A stretch of DNA of 64,000 nucleotides, taken from assembly GCA_021732385.1 (NCBI GenBank), contig JAKFVA010000004.1, forward strand, positions 27,466-91,465, written 5' to 3'. The position numbers and the translations under genes are program-made. The notes under the pieces were generated by a model. That model was not told the origin of the DNA and ran no database searches. It was given only the letters and a program-made list of their open reading frames with translations. The DNA comes from Burkholderiales bacterium. Lineage in GTDB: Bacteria > Pseudomonadota > Gammaproteobacteria > Burkholderiales > Burkholderiaceae_C. Positions 26,746 through 36,624 of this stretch are shown here, piece after piece (the first letter of the stretch is position 1; each line of letters opens with the position of its first letter).

Positions 26746-26836
26746 ACATGAGCGCCGCCGGGCCGCCCCAAGGCGCGAAGGCCCCCTCGGGGGGCAGCGA
26801 CCCACATGAAATGGGGGAGCGTGGGGGCCCTATTTA
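26746..26836 (+). repeat. GC-rich dispersed repeat of Comamonadaceae type at the gluQ 5' end
   Basis: The stretch reads GGGCCGCCCCAAGG, then CCCCCTCGGGGGG (hairpin), GCAGCGACCCACAT...ATGGGGG (second hairpin), then GAGCGTGGGGGCC. From general knowledge, closely similar blocks are scattered between genes in many Comamonadaceae genomes. Only one copy is in this window. It covers the region where gluQ translation starts and contains both candidate start codons (26748 and 26811). Confidence 0.7.
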
Positions 26837-27746
26837 TTGCGGTCGTTTTGCCCCCTCACCCACTGGCTTGCTGCATGCCGGATCGCTTGCAGCAGCGCTA
26901 GCCAGCTGGCTTGATGCGCGCGCGCACGGCGGCACTTGGCTGGTGCGCATGGAAGACACTGACACACCGCGTTGCCTGCCCGGCGCAGACACCGCCATCT
27001 TGCAACAGCTCAGCGCGCTGGGACTGGTGCCTGACGAAACCCCGCTCTATCAATCAAAGCGCAGCGCCCACTATGAACTGGCGCTAGCCGGTTTGCTGGC
27101 GCAAAACCAGGCCTACCCCTGCACCTGCACCCGCAGCGACATTGAACGCGTATTGCGCGCAAGCGGCAGCCAGCGGCCACGCCATGGCGAGCTGGTCTAC
27201 CCCGGCACCTGCCGCCATCGCCGCTTTGACTTGCCAAGCCCGCCCGACTGCGTAATCTCTGCAAACCAGGCGATTCGGCTGCGCACAACGGGCTTAGCTC
27301 CCATCCACTGGCTTGACCGCCGTCTGGGCGCACAGCAGCAAAATGTGGCTACCGAAGTGGGCGATTTTGTGCTGCGCCGCGCTGATGGCCTGTGGGCCTA
27401 CCAGCTTGCCGTGGTGGTGGACGACGCAGCCCAGGGCATCACCCATGTGGTGCGCGGCCAGGACCTGGCCGACAACACGGCGCGCCAGATCCTGCTGCAA
27501 CAACAACTGGGCCTGCCCACGCCGCACTATCTGCATGTGCCGCTGGTGCTGGGCGCCGATGGGCACAAGTTGTCCAAACAAAACGGCGCGCAAGCGCTGG
27601 ATGTGGGCCAGCCATTGACCGCGCTCAATGCCGCGGCGCGCGTACTGGCGCTACCCGCGCAATTAGGCAGCGCGACTGATGCGCTGACCACCTGGACTCA
27701 CATTTGGGCCGATGCTTGGGCGGCCAATCCGCCAGCCACCGCTTGA
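26748..27746 (+). CDS. gluQ: Glutamyl-Q tRNA(Asp) synthetase
   Basis: GluQRS attaches glutamate to queuosine in the anticodon of tRNA-Asp. The protein has the GluRS-like Rossmann core with [15 protein letters not shown] (HIGH region) and HKLSKQNGA (KMSKS region). The family zinc cysteines are in CTCT...YPGTC. No anticodon-binding domain follows, as expected. The first 20 or so residues come from a GC-rich dispersed repeat and are not family sequence. The start may be the ATG at 26811, which is also inside the repeat, giving about 311 residues. Confidence 0.93.
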   Translation: MSAAGPPQGAKAPSGGSDPHEMGERGGPIYCGRFAPSPTGLLHAGSLAAALASWLDARAHGGTWLVRMEDTDTPRCLPGADTAILQQLSALGLVPDETPLYQSKRSAHYELALAGLLAQNQAYPCTCTRSDIERVLRASGSQRPRHGELVYPGTCRHRRFDLPSPPDCVISANQAIRLRTTGLAPIHWLDRRLGAQQQNVATEVGDFVLRRADGLWAYQLAVVVDDAAQGITHVVRGQDLADNTARQILLQQQLGLPTPHYLHVPLVLGADGHKLSKQNGAQALDVGQPLTALNAAARVLALPAQLGSATDALTTWTHIWADAWAANPPATA

Positions 27747-27784
27747 ACCCTGCAACCTTACAATCGCGGCCCTACCCAGCGCGC

Positions 27785-28576
27785 ATGAACACAGCCACTC
27801 CCTCCCCAACCATCGCACCGGCAGCAGCAATAGAAACAGCGGCACCTGCGCCGCCAAGCGCATCCGCGCAGCCCAGCAGCCCTGCAGCCGCACCCGTCAC
27901 CCGCCAGCGCAAAACCATCAAAAGCTTTGTGCGCCGCGCAGGCCGCACCACCGTGGGCCAGAACCGGGCGCTGCAAGAACTGGGGCCGCAATTTGTGTTG
28001 CCCATGCAGCAGGCGCTGCTTGATTTACCCGCCGTATTTGGCCGCAGCGCACCCACGGTGCTGGAAATCGGCTTTGGTATGGGTGAAGCCACGGCGCAGA
28101 TAGCCGCGCTGCGCCCGCAAGACAACTTTTTGTGCTGCGAGGTGCACCCACCCGGCGTTGGCGCACTGTTGGCGCGCATTGCGCAGCAGCAGTTGCCCAA
28201 TATCCGCATCGTTGCGCACGATGCGGTGGAGGTGCTCACCCATATGCTGGCACCCGGCAGCCTGGCGGGCGCACACATTTTTTTCCCCGACCCGTGGCAC
28301 AAGACACGCCACCACAAACGCCGCTTGATCCAGCCGCCGCTGGTGGCCCTGCTGGCGTCGCGGCTGGCACCCGGCGGCTACCTGCACTGCGCCACTGATT
28401 GGCAGCCCTATGCACAGCAAATGATCGAGGTACTGGGCGCAGAACTTGCTCTAACCAACACAGCAGCCGGTTTTGCACCACGCCCCGGCTACCGGCCGCT
28501 TACCAAGTTCGAGCAACGCGGTCTGCGTCTGGGCCACGGCGTTTGGGATGTGCTGTTTCGCAAGAACGCAAGTTGA
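27785..28576 (+). CDS. trmB: tRNA (guanine-N7-)-methyltransferase
   Basis: TrmB makes m7G46 in tRNAs using S-adenosylmethionine. The 263-residue product begins with a Pro/Ala-rich extension of about 35 residues. The methyltransferase core follows with the SAM-binding [10 protein letters not shown] and the family motif [19 protein letters not shown]. The C-terminal [16 protein letters not shown] is characteristic. A decayed second copy of this 3' end lies at 30179-30238. The start at 27785 is chosen because the frame further upstream runs into gluQ. Confidence 0.95.
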   Translation: MNTATPSPTIAPAAAIETAAPAPPSASAQPSSPAAAPVTRQRKTIKSFVRRAGRTTVGQNRALQELGPQFVLPMQQALLDLPAVFGRSAPTVLEIGFGMGEATAQIAALRPQDNFLCCEVHPPGVGALLARIAQQQLPNIRIVAHDAVEVLTHMLAPGSLAGAHIFFPDPWHKTRHHKRRLIQPPLVALLASRLAPGGYLHCATDWQPYAQQMIEVLGAELALTNTAAGFAPRPGYRPLTKFEQRGLRLGHGVWDVLFRKNAS

Positions 28577-28690
28577 GCCATAGCAAAGGCTCATGGCAAC
28601 ATGCACAAATTGAATGCGGGCCGGGGGTATTCCCCGCGGGTGGCGCACTGGCAGCCCCTACACTCTTGGACCTTTAAAAGAAAGCCTTTC

Positions 28691-29848
28691 ATGAACGCAT
28701 TGCGCAGAAAACTGCTGCTGAGCAGCTCCCTGGCCAGCCTGAGCCTCCCCTTGTTCGCCCAGGGCAGCGGTAAAACCACGGGTACCAGCTTGCGCAAGGT
28801 GGTGCTGGGCCAGTCAGTGCCGCTCACCGGTGCCGCCGATCAGATTGGCCTGGCCTATGTGGCCGGTGCAAAGCTGTTTTTTGACGCATACAACGAGCGT
28901 ATTACCGAGCGTGGCACAGGCGGCTTTCAATTTGAGCAAAAAGTGCTGGACGACAGCTACAACCCCGACAAGGCCCAGGCCAACGCCAAAAAGCTGCTGG
29001 CCGACGGTGCCGACTTGCTGTTTGGTTTTTTTGGCACCAGCGCCTGCGATAACGCAGCCGCCGTGGCGCGTGAGCAAAACGCCCTGTTATTTGCGCCGTT
29101 TGCCGCCTCCAACACCTTGCGCAGCCCAGCCAACAACCATGTCTTTCATGTGCGCCCCGGCATGACTGACGAGGCTTTGAAAATGCTGCGCCAAACCACC
29201 GCCATCAACCAGGGCCGCATTGCCGTGCTGGCCGAAGACGACGGCCTGGGCCGCGAAGGCCTGGCCGCTGTGGTGGCCGCCGCGCGCGAGCTGAATTTGC
29301 CACCCATTGTGGGCACTGCCATGGTGCCCACCAACAGCGACAAAGTCGACGCCGCTGTGGCGCAACTGCTCAAGCTGCAACCCCAGGTGATTATTCAGGC
29401 CAGCCTGTTCCAGACTTCGGCGGCCTTTACCCGCAAAGTGCGCCGCGCGGGCTACATTGGCTCGCTGATGAACTTCTCGGTGGTGGGGCTGGACCCGCTG
29501 TACGCCGCTTTGGGCAAGGAAATTACCGGCGTGGTGGTGTCGCAGGTGGTGCCCTCGCCCAGCCGCCTGGCAGTGCCCATCGTCAAGGAATACATCACGC
29601 AACTGGAGAAAACCGACAACCAGCCCACCTATGCCGGGCTGGAGGGTTTTATCGCCGCCAAAACCTTGGCCGAGGCGCTGCGCCGCTCGGGCCGCAGCTT
29701 TGACACGCCCGCTTTGCAAAAAACCATGCTTGCCATGAACGACTACGACGCCGGTGGCCTGCGTATCAATTTGCGTGCTGGCATGCGCGACCCCGCCCGC
29801 ACGGTCGACCTGATCACGATTGCGGGCGACGGCAAGGTGCTGCGCTAA
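28691..29848 (+). CDS. Periplasmic ABC-type substrate-binding protein (Peripla_BP_6/LivK-like), copy 1
   Basis: I choose the ATG at 28691, which gives a signal peptide with a twin-Arg-like start (LRRKLLLSS) and cleavage near FAQ, 385 residues in all. The body is a type I periplasmic-binding fold, with VVLGQSVPLTGAADQIGLAY, the central LLFGFFGTSACDNAAAVA and VIIQASLFQTSAAFTRK. The family serves branched-chain amino acid or aromatic acid uptake, or acts as an orphan sensor. No permease or ATPase genes are adjacent. A clear paralog follows at 30481. Confidence 0.9.
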   Translation: MNALRRKLLLSSSLASLSLPLFAQGSGKTTGTSLRKVVLGQSVPLTGAADQIGLAYVAGAKLFFDAYNERITERGTGGFQFEQKVLDDSYNPDKAQANAKKLLADGADLLFGFFGTSACDNAAAVAREQNALLFAPFAASNTLRSPANNHVFHVRPGMTDEALKMLRQTTAINQGRIAVLAEDDGLGREGLAAVVAAARELNLPPIVGTAMVPTNSDKVDAAVAQLLKLQPQVIIQASLFQTSAAFTRKVRRAGYIGSLMNFSVVGLDPLYAALGKEITGVVVSQVVPSPSRLAVPIVKEYITQLEKTDNQPTYAGLEGFIAAKTLAEALRRSGRSFDTPALQKTMLAMNDYDAGGLRINLRAGMRDPARTVDLITIAGDGKVLR

Positions 29849-29882
29849 CCCGCAACCGAACACCGGATTGGCAACTCCTGTT

Positions 29883-30135
29883 TGCTACTAAAGTAATAGT
29901 ATTTTTAGATAGCGCTACCCGCACGCCAGTACTAGGCTAGCGCTTTATTTGATACCCGAAAATGCCTTGAAATTGCAAAAATGACGCGCTGCAGGCTTGC
30001 AAAACGTTTTTCTTGGCCGCTGTAGCCCGAAAATTCATTAAAAATTGCTTTTTTCAAGCGTCAAAAGTGGATTTTAGCCAATACTAGCGTGCGGGTAGCG
30101 CTATGGGTTTTTACTATCTATTTGATAGTAAATTT
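29883..30135. repeat. Dispersed repeat family member B (complete inverted-repeat element)
   Basis: The left arm (29909-29937) opens with ATAGCGCTACCCGCACG. The right arm (30077-30104) is its reverse complement, matching at about 26 of 29 positions by hand. Both arms are flanked outward by ATAGTA/TACTAT-type short repeats (left about 29885-29900, right 30111-30130). About 140 A/T-rich bases lie between the arms. It begins about 30 bases after the stop of the first binding protein. No open frame or transposase is inside. It could fold as one long hairpin, like a MITE or a REP-type 3' element. Confidence 0.85.
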
Positions 30136-30178
30136 GCCAAGTCGGCGTCAGCTCACCCGCCTTGCCACCCGCACGGCG

Positions 30179-30238
30179 ACCAAATTCGAGCAGCGCGGTC
30201 TGCGACTGAGCCACAGCGCGCGGAACCTGCTTTTCAAG
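30179..30238 (+). pseudogene. Fossil fragment of the trmB 3' end
   Basis: Translated in frame, this stretch starts [10 protein letters not shown], identical to ten residues near the TrmB C-terminus (28502 onward), and continues SHSARNLLFK against [10 protein letters not shown]. By hand 44 of 60 bases match. It sits upstream of the second binding-protein gene just as intact trmB sits upstream of the first, so it marks a past tandem duplication. The rest of the 632-base gap (29849-30480) holds repeat B and, from about 30257 to 30480, only unrecognised A/T-richer sequence. Confidence 0.8.
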
Positions 30239-30480
30239 TGCAGTGATCCATCCTAGCTACCTACCTGCCAAGCCATTTGAACACTGGCATTGTTAGTAGG
30301 CACTTTAGTTGTCATCACCTATGCACAACTAGCCATAGCGATTAGTTAAAGACCCCGCGACAGGCACAAAATTCAAGCACCCAACAGCCGGTTGAACTTT
30401 TGAATGCTTGGCCTGCAACTTCCAACTGCATTCCAAATTATTGATGCCTCTGCCCCTATTTCAACAACTGAAGGCGCAAT

Positions 30481-31650
30481 ATGACTGAACATCAAAGACG
30501 GCTATTCTTGGCGTCCACACTGGCATCCACCTGGAGCCTGATGTGCCCGCTTGCCATTGCGGGTGCCAAACAAAAAGACAGGTCGAAGATTGAACCTGTG
30601 GTTTCTCGCAAAATAGTGGTGGGGCAATCGGTGCCTTTGAGCGGTGCCGTAGCCAATATAGGTTTGGCCTACAGCGCGGGCAGCAAAGCGTACTTCGATG
30701 CGTTCAACGCCAGAGGACACAGCAGTTTGGTCTTTGAGCAAGTGACTCTGGACGACGGCTACCAGCCACACATTTCGATGGGCAATGCCCGCCGTCTGAT
30801 CGGTGAAAAGGCTGATTTGCTGTTTGGCTTTTTGGGCACCTCGTGCTGCACCGGCGCTGCCAAGATTGCGCGCGAAAATGGCAAACTGCTGTTCGCCCCG
30901 TTTGCAGCATCCAGCTTGCTGCGCTCGCCCGCCAATGCTCATGTCTTTCACATACGCCCCAGCATGAGCGATGAAGCCAGCAAAATGCTGCAACAAAGCC
31001 ATGCCATGGGTCTGACCCGCATTGCGGTGCTGGCCGAGGAAGGCGATATGGGCCAGGAAGGCTTGGACGCAGTCGATGCCGCCATCAAGGCGCTGCAATT
31101 GCCACCGATAGTAGGCAGCGCACGGGTGCAAACCGATTCGGGGCAGGCCGATGCTGCCGTCGCCCGGTTATTGGGCTTGCAGCCGCAGGTTATTATTTTG
31201 GTTAGCCATTACATGTCTTCAGCCGCGTTCACGCGCAAGGCACGGCGCTCGGGCTATGGCGGCGCACTGATGAATTTTTCAGTGGTAGGACTGGACCAGT
31301 TGCACGCGGCATTGGGACGGGATTTTGCAGGAGTCACGGTTGCTCAGGTGGTGCCCTCTACCCGCAACATTGCCTTGCCACTCGTCAGAGAGTACGCAGC
31401 GGTTTCAAAAAGGAACAACACCTTGCCCACCAGCGTCGGGCTGGAAGGCTTCATAGCAGCCAAAACCCTGGTTGAGGGCGTGTTGCGCGCAGGCTCAGGT
31501 TTTGACGCAGTCGAGCTGCAAAAATCCCTTGAGACTGTGCGTGGCTTCGATTTGGGTGGCTACCGCGTCAATTTGCATGCCAGTGAACCCACCCCGCAGC
31601 AAAATATTGATCTGGTCACCATCTCGGCGACTGGTCAACTGCTGCGCTGA
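30481..31650 (+). CDS. Periplasmic ABC-type substrate-binding protein, copy 2
   Basis: The 389-residue paralog of the product at 28691 shares its order of motifs: [53 protein letters not shown], and [22 protein letters not shown]. Identity looks roughly half by eye. The signal peptide includes a Tat-like QRRLFLAS. Differences cluster in the pocket-like region [12 protein letters not shown] versus copy 1 CDNAAAVAREQN, suggesting a different ligand. No transporter partners are nearby. Its last 16 bases overlap the alaS 3' end on the opposite strand. Confidence 0.9.
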   Translation: MTEHQRRLFLASTLASTWSLMCPLAIAGAKQKDRSKIEPVVSRKIVVGQSVPLSGAVANIGLAYSAGSKAYFDAFNARGHSSLVFEQVTLDDGYQPHISMGNARRLIGEKADLLFGFLGTSCCTGAAKIARENGKLLFAPFAASSLLRSPANAHVFHIRPSMSDEASKMLQQSHAMGLTRIAVLAEEGDMGQEGLDAVDAAIKALQLPPIVGSARVQTDSGQADAAVARLLGLQPQVIILVSHYMSSAAFTRKARRSGYGGALMNFSVVGLDQLHAALGRDFAGVTVAQVVPSTRNIALPLVREYAAVSKRNNTLPTSVGLEGFIAAKTLVEGVLRAGSGFDAVELQKSLETVRGFDLGGYRVNLHASEPTPQQNIDLVTISATGQLLR

Positions 31651-34271
31651 TCAACCCATCCGGCAACCGAGGCCAGCGCTGAGGCCAGGGCCGCTGGCTG
31701 GGTACCGCCGGCCATCGCGAAATCGGCTTTGCCACCGCCTTTGCCGCCCACCTGCTGCGCCACAAAGTTCACCAGTTCACCGGCCTTGTACTGCGTCATG
31801 CGGTCGGCGGTAACACCTGCTGCCAGTTGCACCTTGCCTGCATCGACCGATGCCAACACGATGACGGCGGTTTTCAGCTTGTCTTTCAACTTGGCCATGG
31901 TTTCGCGCAGCGTCTGGCTGTCGGCACCGTCGAGCGTGGACACCAGCACCTGCGTGCCTTTGACGTCCAGCGCCAACTTGGCCAACTCATCGCCTTGCGA
32001 CGAGGCCAGCTTGCCCTTAAGTGCCGTAATTTCTTTCTCCAGCGCCTTCACCTGATCAAGCATCTGGCCAATGCGCTGCGGCAGATCAAAAGGCTGCGTT
32101 TTGAGCGTGCCAGCGGCGCTTTGCAAGGTGGATTCGAGCGACTGCAAGTAGACCAGCGCGTTGTCACCCGTCACCGCCTCCACGCGCCGCACACCGGCTG
32201 CGATGCCGGTTTCAGCCACAATTTTGAACAGCCCAATATCGCCCGTGCGCGCCACATGCGTGCCGCCGCAGAGTTCCTTGCTGGAGCCAATGGAGAGCAC
32301 CCGCACCTCGTCGCCGTATTTCTCGCCAAACAGCATCATGGCACCCGATTTTTGCGCGGCCTCCATGGGCATCACAGCGGCATCGGTGGCGGCATTGTGC
32401 AAAATTTCAGCGTTGACGCGCTGCTCGATCTCGCGGATTTGCGCGTCGGTTACCGGCTGGTTGTGCGCAAAGTCAAAGCGTGTGCGCTCGGCGTTCACCA
32501 AACTGCCTTTTTGCTGCACATGCGCGCCCAACACCTCGCGCAGCGCCTTGTGCATCAGGTGGGTGGCGCTGTGGTTGCGGATGGTTTGCTGGCGCAATTC
32601 GGTGTTGACCTGCGCGTTCACACTGTCGCCGACTTTCAAGCTGCCTTGCGTCAACGTGCCGTGGTGGCCAAACACATCGGCCTTGATTTTTTGCGTGTCT
32701 TGAACAGCAAAAGATGCACCGTCAGAAGCCAGCACGCCTTCGTCACCGACCTGCCCGCCTGACTCGGCATAAAACGGCGTGGTGTCCAGCACCACGACGC
32801 CGTTTTGGCCTTCGTTCAATTGCGCCACGTTCAGACCGTCGGCATACAACGCCATCACTTTGGCGGGTTGCGAAAGCTGCTCGTAACCGACGAACAGGTT
32901 GCCTGTACCCGCATAGTCCAGCGCCTTGTCCATCTTGAATTTGCCAGCGGCGCGGGCCTGGGTTTTTTGTTGCGTCATGGCAGCGTCAAACCCCGCAGCA
33001 TCGACCTCGACACCGCGTTCGCGGCACACGTCCTGCGTCAAATCGAGCGGGAAACCGTAGGTGTCGTGCAGCTTGAAGGCCACATCGCCGGGCAACACAC
33101 GCGCTTCATGGGCCAAAGCGGTATCCAGAATCTGCATGCCTGTTGCCAGCGTCTCAAAAAACCGCTCTTCTTCAATGCGCAGCACCTCAGTGATGCGCTT
33201 CTCATCGCTGGCCAAACGCGGATAGGCCGCGCCCATCAGCGCGACCAAATCGGCCACCAGCTTGTGGAAAAACGGCTTTTTGCAGCCCAGCTTGTAGCCA
33301 TGCCGGATGGCGCGTCGGATGATGCGCCGCTGCACATAGCCGCGCCCTTCACTGCCGGGGTTCACACCGTCGCTCACCAAAAACGCGGTGGCGCGAATGT
33401 GGTCGGCAATCACGCGCAGGCTCTTGTTGTCCAGATCGGCGCAGCCCGTTTCGCGCGCCGCCGCCTTGATGAGCGCGGCAAAAATGTCAATCTCGTAGTT
33501 GCTGTGCACGTGCTGCAAGATGGCGGCCAGCCGCTCCAGGCCCATGCCGGTGTCGACACACGGCGCGGGCAGCTTGACCAGGCTGCCATCGGCCTGCATG
33601 TCAAACTGCATGAACACGTGGTTCCAGATTTCAATGAAGCGGTCGCCATCTTCACCCGGGCTGCCAGGCGGGCCACCGGGGATGTGCGGGCCGTGGTCGT
33701 AAAAAATCTCGCTGCACGGGCCACAGGGACCGGTGTCGGCCATCATCCAGAAATTGTCTGAGGCGTATTTTTTGCCCTTGTTGTCACCAATGCGGATCAC
33801 ACGTTCTGGCGGCAGGCCAATCTCCTTGGTCCAGATGTCATACGCCTCGTCGTCGTCGATGTAGACGGTGGCGGTGAGCTTGTCGGCGGGCAATTTATAA
33901 ACTTCGGTCAGCAGTTTCCAGCCCCATTTGAGCGAGTCGCGCTTGAAATAGTCGCCAAAGCTCCAGTTACCCAGCATCTCAAAAAACGTATGGTGTCGGG
34001 CGGTGTAACCGACGTTTTCCAGGTCGTTGTGTTTGCCACCGGCGCGCAGGCAGGCTTGCACGCTGGCGGCGCGTACGTAGGAGCGCTTGTCGGTGCCCAA
34101 AAACACGTCTTTGAATTGCACCATGCCGGAGTTGGTGAACATCAAGGTCGGGTCGTTGCCCGGTACCAGCGGGCTTGAGGCCACCACCGTGTGGCCCTTG
34201 CTGGCAAAGAAATCCAGAAAGGTTTTGCGAATCTCGGAAACAGTGAGGGGGGCGGTGGTCGGGGATGTCAT
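31635..34271 (-). CDS. alaS: Alanyl-tRNA synthetase
   Basis: This class II synthetase of 878 residues charges tRNA-Ala. The N-terminal catalytic domain begins with [16 protein letters not shown] and has the conserved [13 protein letters not shown]. The editing domain has the zinc/editing HSATHLMH and [15 protein letters not shown]-Ala domain closes the protein ([15 protein letters not shown]). It follows vapC by 14 bases with no Shine-Dalgarno sequence that I can see, so it may be translated after, and transcribed with, the vapBC pair. The 3' end overlaps the convergent binding-protein gene. Confidence 0.98.
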   Translation of the reverse strand: MTSPTTAPLTVSEIRKTFLDFFASKGHTVVASSPLVPGNDPTLMFTNSGMVQFKDVFLGTDKRSYVRAASVQACLRAGGKHNDLENVGYTARHHTFFEMLGNWSFGDYFKRDSLKWGWKLLTEVYKLPADKLTATVYIDDDEAYDIWTKEIGLPPERVIRIGDNKGKKYASDNFWMMADTGPCGPCSEIFYDHGPHIPGGPPGSPGEDGDRFIEIWNHVFMQFDMQADGSLVKLPAPCVDTGMGLERLAAILQHVHSNYEIDIFAALIKAAARETGCADLDNKSLRVIADHIRATAFLVSDGVNPGSEGRGYVQRRIIRRAIRHGYKLGCKKPFFHKLVADLVALMGAAYPRLASDEKRITEVLRIEEERFFETLATGMQILDTALAHEARVLPGDVAFKLHDTYGFPLDLTQDVCRERGVEVDAAGFDAAMTQQKTQARAAGKFKMDKALDYAGTGNLFVGYEQLSQPAKVMALYADGLNVAQLNEGQNGVVVLDTTPFYAESGGQVGDEGVLASDGASFAVQDTQKIKADVFGHHGTLTQGSLKVGDSVNAQVNTELRQQTIRNHSATHLMHKALREVLGAHVQQKGSLVNAERTRFDFAHNQPVTDAQIREIEQRVNAEILHNAATDAAVMPMEAAQKSGAMMLFGEKYGDEVRVLSIGSSKELCGGTHVARTGDIGLFKIVAETGIAAGVRRVEAVTGDNALVYLQSLESTLQSAAGTLKTQPFDLPQRIGQMLDQVKALEKEITALKGKLASSQGDELAKLALDVKGTQVLVSTLDGADSQTLRETMAKLKDKLKTAVIVLASVDAGKVQLAAGVTADRMTQYKAGELVNFVAQQVGGKGGGKADFAMAGGTQPAALASALASVAGWVDQRSS

Positions 34272-34285
34272 TTTTAGGCGGGTAG

Positions 34286-34711
34286 TCAGGAAAGCAGTTG
34301 AAATCGAAGGCCGGAAAAGCGTTTGAAGTCGCGGTCAAAGGTGCCAATTTCGGCGTTGTGCTCAATGGCCAGGGCAGCCAGATGGGCGTCGTTGGTCAGG
34401 TTGCCTGCCGAGCCAACCGTAAGCAGCAGGCGCGCCAATATGTCGCTGTGGCGCACACTGGGATGCAAGATTTTGCAATTGACGTGGTTCAACCACGAAT
34501 CCACGTAACCTAGTGCTTGCGGCACCGTGCGGGGGCTCGCGGACAGCCGGGGATGCGTTGTCAAGCGAATGAAGCCAATCACGCTAAGCCAAGCCAAACC
34601 CAGACCTTGTGCGCTGCTCAAGCTGTCTTCCAGCCATTGACGCGACAGCGCGTGGTGTGGGCTGTCACCATCGGCGGCATAGACCAAGAGATTGGTGTCG
34701 GCCAGCTTCAC
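34286..34711 (-). CDS. vapC: PIN-domain ribonuclease toxin (VapC family)
   Basis: The 141-residue PIN protein has acidic residues at D5 ([12 protein letters not shown]), D108 ([15 protein letters not shown]), D126 and D128 (FDRDF), consistent with a metal-dependent RNase. The position where many VapC proteins carry a second Glu reads VIGFIRLTT, as in a common subfamily. The start overlaps the antitoxin stop by four bases. VapC toxins often cleave tRNA or rRNA; the target here is unknown. It lies directly upstream of alaS. Confidence 0.9.
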   Translation of the reverse strand: MKLADTNLLVYAADGDSPHHALSRQWLEDSLSSAQGLGLAWLSVIGFIRLTTHPRLSASPRTVPQALGYVDSWLNHVNCKILHPSVRHSDILARLLLTVGSAGNLTNDAHLAALAIEHNAEIGTFDRDFKRFSGLRFQLLS

Positions 34712-35010
34712 GCGCCGCGCTTGACTTTGGCCAAGAATTCCTCGTTGTCCAACTCGGCAATCAGTTCGTTGGCCTTGGTTAAATCAACCAAAAAACCACC
34801 CGAGTGAAACACCCGCTGCACAAAGCGCGGTACCTCCTGGGAAGGCGCTGTCGCTGACGCATTCAGCGGCACCAACTTGGCCACGGGCTTGTTGTGCCGC
34901 ATGATGATGACTTCTTGCCCCGCCTCGGCACGGGCCACGTACTGGCTCAAGTGGGTTTTAACCTCGAACAGGCCGACGGCTTCGCTGACTTTATGTGGAT
35001 AAGCTTGCAT
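34708..35010 (-). CDS. vapB: Phd/YefM-type antitoxin
   Basis: The 100-residue protein begins with a Phd/YefM DNA-binding domain: VGLFEVKTHLSQYVARAEAGQEVIIMRHNKPVAKL, given here in part. The helix with KTHLSQ and the loop before VIIMRHNKP are standard. The C-terminal half (about residues 60-100) is the toxin-binding tail, rich in Leu and acidic residues. It overlaps vapC by ATGA. Such antitoxins repress their own promoter, which should lie upstream of 35010 and could therefore also drive alaS. Confidence 0.9.
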   Translation of the reverse strand: MQAYPHKVSEAVGLFEVKTHLSQYVARAEAGQEVIIMRHNKPVAKLVPLNASATAPSQEVPRFVQRVFHSGGFLVDLTKANELIAELDNEEFLAKVKRGA

Positions 35011-35137
35011 AGCACGACCTCAATTTTGGTTGATTCAACCAGATTCTAAGCTTTCTGACTGGGTTTGCCTTGGGCGACAGCCAAAATCGCATAAAGCCCC
35101 TAAGCTTGAGGCTTAACCCATTATTGGAATGCTCCCC

Positions 35138-36622
35138 ATGGATATGAAGACTTCCCCCCTGTCGCTGCTGAGTGACCCCAGCCTGCTCAAAACCGACGCG
35201 CTGATTAACGGCCAGTGGGTCAAGGGCCAGGCGGCCGCCCGCTTTGACGTGCACGACCCGGCCACCGGCATCAAGCTCACCGATGTGGCCAATCTGGGTC
35301 CGCATGACGCCGAACTGGCCATTGCCGCGGCCAACGCCGCCTGGCCCGCATGGCGCGCGCTGACTGGCAAGCAACGCCACGCGATCTTGATGAAGTGGTA
35401 TCAGCTCCTGATGGCCAATGTGGATGATTTGGCCCGCATCCTCACCGCCGAGCAAGGCAAGCCCTATGCCGAAGCCAAGGGCGAAATCACTTACGGCAGC
35501 AGCTTTGTGGAATGGTTTGCCGAAGAAGCCAAACGGGTCAACGGCGAAACCCTGCCACCGTTTGACAACAACCGCCGCCTGCTGGTGCTCAAGCAGCCCA
35601 TTGGCGTGTGCGCAGCCATCACGCCGTGGAATTTTCCGCTGGCCATGATTACCCGCAAGGTTGCGCCCGCGCTGGCTGCAGGCTGCCCGGTGGTCATCAA
35701 GCCCGCCGAGCTGACACCGCTCACGGCGCTGGCTGCTGCTGAACTCGCCCTGCGCGCAGGCATGCCGCCGGGCGTGCTCAATGTACTCACCGCAGATTCA
35801 GCCAACAGCATCGCTGTAGGCAAGGTGTTTTGCGCCAGCGACGTGGTGCGCCACATCAGCTTTACCGGCAGCACCGAGGTGGGCCGCATTTTGATGGCGC
35901 AAAGCGCGCCGAGCGTGAAAAAGCTCTCGCTAGAACTGGGCGGCAATGCGCCCTTCATTGTGTTTGACGACGCCGACATTGACAGCGCCGTAGAAGGTGC
36001 CATGGCCAGCAAATACCGCAATGCCGGGCAGACTTGCGTGTGCGCCAACCGCATCTATGTGCAAGACGCCGTTTACGACGCCTTTGTGCAAAAGTTTGTT
36101 GCCAAAGTGCAGGGCCTCAAAGTAGGCAACGGCTTTGACGACGCCGTGTCCACCGGCCCGCTGATTGAAGACGCCGCCGTGGAAAAAGTGCGTCGCCACG
36201 TGGCCGACGCCTTGGACAAGGGCGGCAAGCTGCTGGCCGGTGGCCACGCGCTACAAGGCCAGTTTTTTGAGCCCACCGTGGTGGGCGACGCCAGCGCCAA
36301 CATGCTGTGCGCTACCGAGGAAACCTTTGGCCCGTTTGCGCCCGTGTTTCGCTTTGCCACCGAGCAGCAGGCGATTGACGCGGCCAATGCCACCGAGTTT
36401 GGCTTGGCCGCCTATTTTTACAGCCGCGACGTAGGCCGCATCTTCCGCGTAAGCGAGGCACTGGAATACGGCATGGTGGGCATTAATGTGGGTGTGCTGG
36501 CTACTGAGCATGTACCGTTTGGCGGCGTCAAGCAGTCGGGCCTGGGACGTGAGGGCTCCAGCCACGGCATGGACGAATACCTGGAGATGAAGTATTTGTG
36601 CCTGGGTGATGTACTGAAGTAA
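35138..36622 (+). CDS. gabD: NAD(P)-dependent succinate-semialdehyde dehydrogenase
   Basis: This aldehyde dehydrogenase oxidises succinate semialdehyde to succinate. With the start at 35138 the product has 494 residues; a GGA lies eight bases before this ATG, making it preferable to the ATG at 35129. The catalytic Cys is C300 in GQTCVCANR, and the general-base Glu is in LELGGNAPF. The N-terminal ATPWNFP block (ITPWNFPLAM) and the C-terminal PFGGVKQSGLGREGS agree with GabD. It converges with the sigma-54 regulator, leaving two bases between stops. Confidence 0.93.
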   Translation: MDMKTSPLSLLSDPSLLKTDALINGQWVKGQAAARFDVHDPATGIKLTDVANLGPHDAELAIAAANAAWPAWRALTGKQRHAILMKWYQLLMANVDDLARILTAEQGKPYAEAKGEITYGSSFVEWFAEEAKRVNGETLPPFDNNRRLLVLKQPIGVCAAITPWNFPLAMITRKVAPALAAGCPVVIKPAELTPLTALAAAELALRAGMPPGVLNVLTADSANSIAVGKVFCASDVVRHISFTGSTEVGRILMAQSAPSVKKLSLELGGNAPFIVFDDADIDSAVEGAMASKYRNAGQTCVCANRIYVQDAVYDAFVQKFVAKVQGLKVGNGFDDAVSTGPLIEDAAVEKVRRHVADALDKGGKLLAGGHALQGQFFEPTVVGDASANMLCATEETFGPFAPVFRFATEQQAIDAANATEFGLAAYFYSRDVGRIFRVSEALEYGMVGINVGVLATEHVPFGGVKQSGLGREGSSHGMDEYLEMKYLCLGDVLK

Positions 36623-36624
36623 AT

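Noticed and set aside
28575..28592. Terminator after trmB (GAGCC/GGCTC hairpin)
   Set aside because: Only a five-base stem and no T tract follows; kept out of the feature list.
31827..33761. Long plus-strand open frames (31827-32762 and 32805-33761) opposite alaS
   Set aside because: alaS is complete and canonical on the other strand; these frames follow its codon bias in mirror and show no domain.
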